7,610 nucleotides of DNA from an uncultured Eubacteriales bacterium (GTDB taxonomy: Bacteria; Bacillota; Clostridia; Christensenellales; Aristaeellaceae). The DNA lies in the NCBI GenBank assembly GCA_900550955.1, contig URUF01000078.1, positions 1-7,610 on the forward strand, given 5' to 3'. A model generated the notes under the pieces. The model was not told the DNA's origin and did not search any database. It was given only the letters and a program-made list of their open reading frames with translations. Both the position numbers and the translations under genes were made by a program. Shown here piece after piece: positions 5,920 to 7,610 of this stretch. The first letter of the stretch is position 1, and every line of letters begins with the position of its first letter.

Positions 5920-5953
5920 TCATGGGCAATGCAAATGAAGGAGGTTATCAGGC

Positions 5954-7375
5954 ATGATTGTTTTTGGTACAGGCGGCTGGCGCGACGTGATCGGGGACGG
6001 CTTCACGCGCGAAAATATCGAACGGGTGGCCTGCGCGCTGGCCCGCCGCATGCGCCGCGAGGGCGCGGCGGACGCCGGCCTGTGCATTGGCTACGACAGG
6101 CGTTTTTTAAGTCGTGAATCCGCCATCTGGTTTTCACAGGTCATGGCCGGGGAGGGCGTAAAGCTGTATTTTGTGAACTTAGCCGCGCCCACGCCGCAAA
6201 TCATGTTCACCATCAAGCACATGAACCTGCCCTATGGCGCGGCGGTCACCGCCAGCCACAACCCCGCCATCTACAACGGTATCAAGCTGTTTACCCAGGG
6301 CGGGCGCGACGCCACCCAGGATGTGACCGATCCCCTTGGCGAGGAGGCCAACCGGATAGACCCCGCCCAAATCCGCCGCATGGATTTTGACGAGGCGCGC
6401 GCGGCGGGCCTTATCAGCTTTATCGACCCGCGGGACGAATACCTGGATTCCATTATGGCCCGCATCGATATAGAGGCCATCCGCCGCCGCAGGCCGCGCA
6501 TCGTGCTGGATCCCATGTACGGCGTCAGCCTGACTGGCCTTATGACCATCCTCATGACCGCCCGCTGCGATGTGGACGTGATCAACGACCGTCACGACGC
6601 GTTCTTTGGCGGCCATCTGCCCGCGCCCAATCCGCAAACCCTGCGTGATTTGCAAAGCGCCGTGGACGACCACCACGCGGACCTGGGCATCGCCACCGAC
6701 GGCGACGCCGACCGCCTGGGCATCATCGACGAGGTGGGCCGCTACGTGCCCGCCAACGACGTGCTGGTGCTTTTATACTATTATATGCTAAAATACAAGG
6801 GCTGGCACGGCGCGGCGGTGCGCAACATCGCAACCACGCACCTTTTGGACCGTGTGGCCGCCGCCTTTGGCGAAAAATGCTATGAGGTGCCCGTTGGCTT
6901 CAAGCATATCTCCGCCGGCATGGACGCGCACGACGCGCTCATCGGCGGCGAGTCCTCCGGCGGGCTCACGGTGCGTGGGCACATCAGCGGCAAGGACGGG
7001 CTGTACGCCGCCTCGCTGCTGGTGGAAATGCTAAGCGTGACCCGCAAGCCGCTCTCCGCCCTTGTGAAGGAAATCTACAATACCTTCGGCGAGCTGCACA
7101 TGGCGGAATACGACTGGGCCCTCACCCCCAAAACGCGCGAGGCCATCCACCGCACGCTCATGGTGGAGCGCCAGCTGCCGGACTTTGGCCTGCCCGTTGA
7201 AAAGGTAAGCTACCTGGACGGCTGCAAGGTATACTTTGAAAACGGCTGGATTATCGCCCGCTTCTCGGGCACGGAACCGCGGGTGCGCGTGTTTGCCGAA
7301 ATGGAAAGCCTGGCGGCGGCCCGCAACCTGGTGCGCCGCATGGCCGAATTTGTAAACCTTCCCTTTTCCGAATGA
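5954..7375 (+). CDS. Phosphoglucomutase/phosphomannomutase family protein
   Basis: This alpha-D-phosphohexomutase interconverts the 1- and 6-phosphates of glucose or mannose through a phosphoserine, supplying sugar 1-phosphates for nucleotide-sugar and surface-polysaccharide synthesis in the cytoplasm. All four active-site loops are present in the 473 residues: FGTGGWR at the N-terminus, TASHNP with catalytic Ser101, the magnesium loop DGDADR (249-254), the sugar-binding loop GESSGG (332-337) and the phosphate loop FSGTEPRVRVF (437-447). The protein looks complete. AAGGAGG lies 9 bases before ATG. The motifs do not settle glucose versus mannose; the short length and FGTGGWR start fit the bacterial PGM/PMM group rather than GlmM or long PgcA types. 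It is compatible with the capsule genes to the left but is on the opposite strand and not in their operon. Confidence 0.95.
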   Translation: MIVFGTGGWRDVIGDGFTRENIERVACALARRMRREGAADAGLCIGYDRRFLSRESAIWFSQVMAGEGVKLYFVNLAAPTPQIMFTIKHMNLPYGAAVTASHNPAIYNGIKLFTQGGRDATQDVTDPLGEEANRIDPAQIRRMDFDEARAAGLISFIDPRDEYLDSIMARIDIEAIRRRRPRIVLDPMYGVSLTGLMTILMTARCDVDVINDRHDAFFGGHLPAPNPQTLRDLQSAVDDHHADLGIATDGDADRLGIIDEVGRYVPANDVLVLLYYYMLKYKGWHGAAVRNIATTHLLDRVAAAFGEKCYEVPVGFKHISAGMDAHDALIGGESSGGLTVRGHISGKDGLYAASLLVEMLSVTRKPLSALVKEIYNTFGELHMAEYDWALTPKTREAIHRTLMVERQLPDFGLPVEKVSYLDGCKVYFENGWIIARFSGTEPRVRVFAEMESLAAARNLVRRMAEFVNLPFSE

Positions 7376-7393
7376 GGCATAAGGAGGGGCGGC

Positions 7394-7432
7394 ATGCTTC
7401 GCGCGCTCAAATTCATCCGCTTTGGGGGGTAA
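7394..7432 (+). pseudogene. Very short frame, possibly a frameshifted 40-codon gene
   Basis: A strong ribosome site (AAGGAGG) stands 6 bases before ATG at 7394, 18 bases after the mutase stop, so a coupled second gene is expected here. As written it encodes only MLRALKFIRFGG before TAA at 7430-7432. The stop directly follows GGGGGG (7424-7429). Removing one G continues the frame as NGAARFSKGFIKNRFKSAKR and APLRVAAR to a TAA at 7515-7517, ten bases before the hairpin at 7527. That product would be 40 residues, strongly basic, with FIRF and FIKNRF segments. I do not recognise it. It may be a real small gene with a sequencing slip or a true frameshift, or simply another truncated gene start. Confidence 0.4.
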
Positions 7433-7526
7433 CGGCGCGGCGCGCTTTTCCAAAGGCTTTATAAAGAATCGTTTCAAAAGCGCCAAGCGGGCGCCTCTCC
7501 GGGTTGCCGCTCGGTAAGCCTATGCT

Positions 7527-7558
7527 CTGTTCCGGCCTGCAAAAGCAGGCCGGAACAG
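7527..7558. terminator. Strong hairpin beside the right repeat
   Basis: CTGTTCCGGCCTGC (7527-7540) and GCAGGCCGGAACAG (7545-7558) form a perfect 14-bp stem with an AAAA loop. Neither side has a T-run, so it is not a standard intrinsic terminator, but it lies where transcripts from the mutase gene should end. It abuts the repeat at 7557-7597 in the same geometry as the hairpin at 105-136 relative to the left repeat. Confidence 0.5.
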
Positions 7559-7597
7559 CCTGTCGATAAACCCCATGGGAGGCTTGGAGGGCCGCAG
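7557..7597 (-). repeat. Intergenic repeat, right copy (inverted)
   Basis: On the minus strand this block begins CTGCGGCCCTCC and ends GGGGTTTATCGACAGGCT. It matches 65-104 with about three substitutions and one extra base. The left arm of the associated small stem has changed (GGGTC against GGCCC) but can still pair. The element may continue past the right edge of the window. Confidence 0.7.
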
Positions 7598-7610
7598 ACC
7601 CGCAACCTCA

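Noticed and set aside
5348..6117. Overlapping plus-strand frames of 124 and 187 codons upstream of the mutase
   Set aside because: They lack ribosome sites and recognisable motifs; the longer one runs into the mutase gene out of frame. The 124-codon frame has mildly coding-like third bases but not enough to call.
6179..7486. Minus-strand open frames of 165 and 151 codons opposite the mutase gene
   Set aside because: They are complements of a strongly supported gene with all catalytic motifs and show no independent start signals; the TTG at 7486 is unconvincing.

Overview
The window is GC-rich, with consensus Shine-Dalgarno sites, sigma-A-type promoters, some TTG starts, and a LytR-CpsA-Psr (LCP) protein beside a CpsB-type PHP phosphatase. 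Together these point to a Gram-positive, probably gut-associated member of the Clostridia (Christensenellales or Oscillospirales-like). The taxon is an inference from gene style, not from a marker gene.

Layout. Bases 1-138 hold a run of hairpins, a 40-bp intergenic repeat and a strong terminator. A second copy of the repeat lies in inverted orientation at the right edge (7557-7597), again beside a strong hairpin. On the minus strand, 160-1515 encodes a neurotransmitter:sodium symporter (NSS) family transporter with its own promoter. On the minus strand, 4125 down to 1664 is the remnant of an exopolysaccharide/capsule control operon: an LCP ligase (2975-3991), a truncated secreted-protein gene (2800-2898) running straight into the C-terminal third of a CpsD-type tyrosine kinase (2417-2803), then an intact CpsB-type phosphatase (1704-2420). 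Upstream on the same strand is an XRE repressor (4233-4679) with its own terminator. Divergent from it is a small unrecognised protein gene (4899-5093) with a near-consensus promoter.

From 5143 to 5953 there is no intact gene. This stretch holds a 27-codon stump that looks like the N-terminus of an EamA/DMT transporter, still carrying its promoter and ribosome site, and then a chain of hairpins leading into a phosphoglucomutase/phosphomannomutase gene (5954-7375, plus strand). After that gene is a very short reading frame that becomes a 40-codon basic protein if one G is removed from a run of six.

Functional reading. The sugar-phosphate mutase, LCP protein and CpsB phosphatase belong to surface-polysaccharide synthesis and attachment, but the kinase partner is broken here. 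The most noteworthy pattern is the set of gene 5' ends that keep good promoters or ribosome sites and stop within a few dozen codons: 2800-2898, 5150-5233 and possibly 7394-7432. This suggests recent deletion or gene decay, or an assembly misjoin, in a region bracketed by inverted repeats. I saw no CRISPR array, transposase, rRNA or convincing tRNA.
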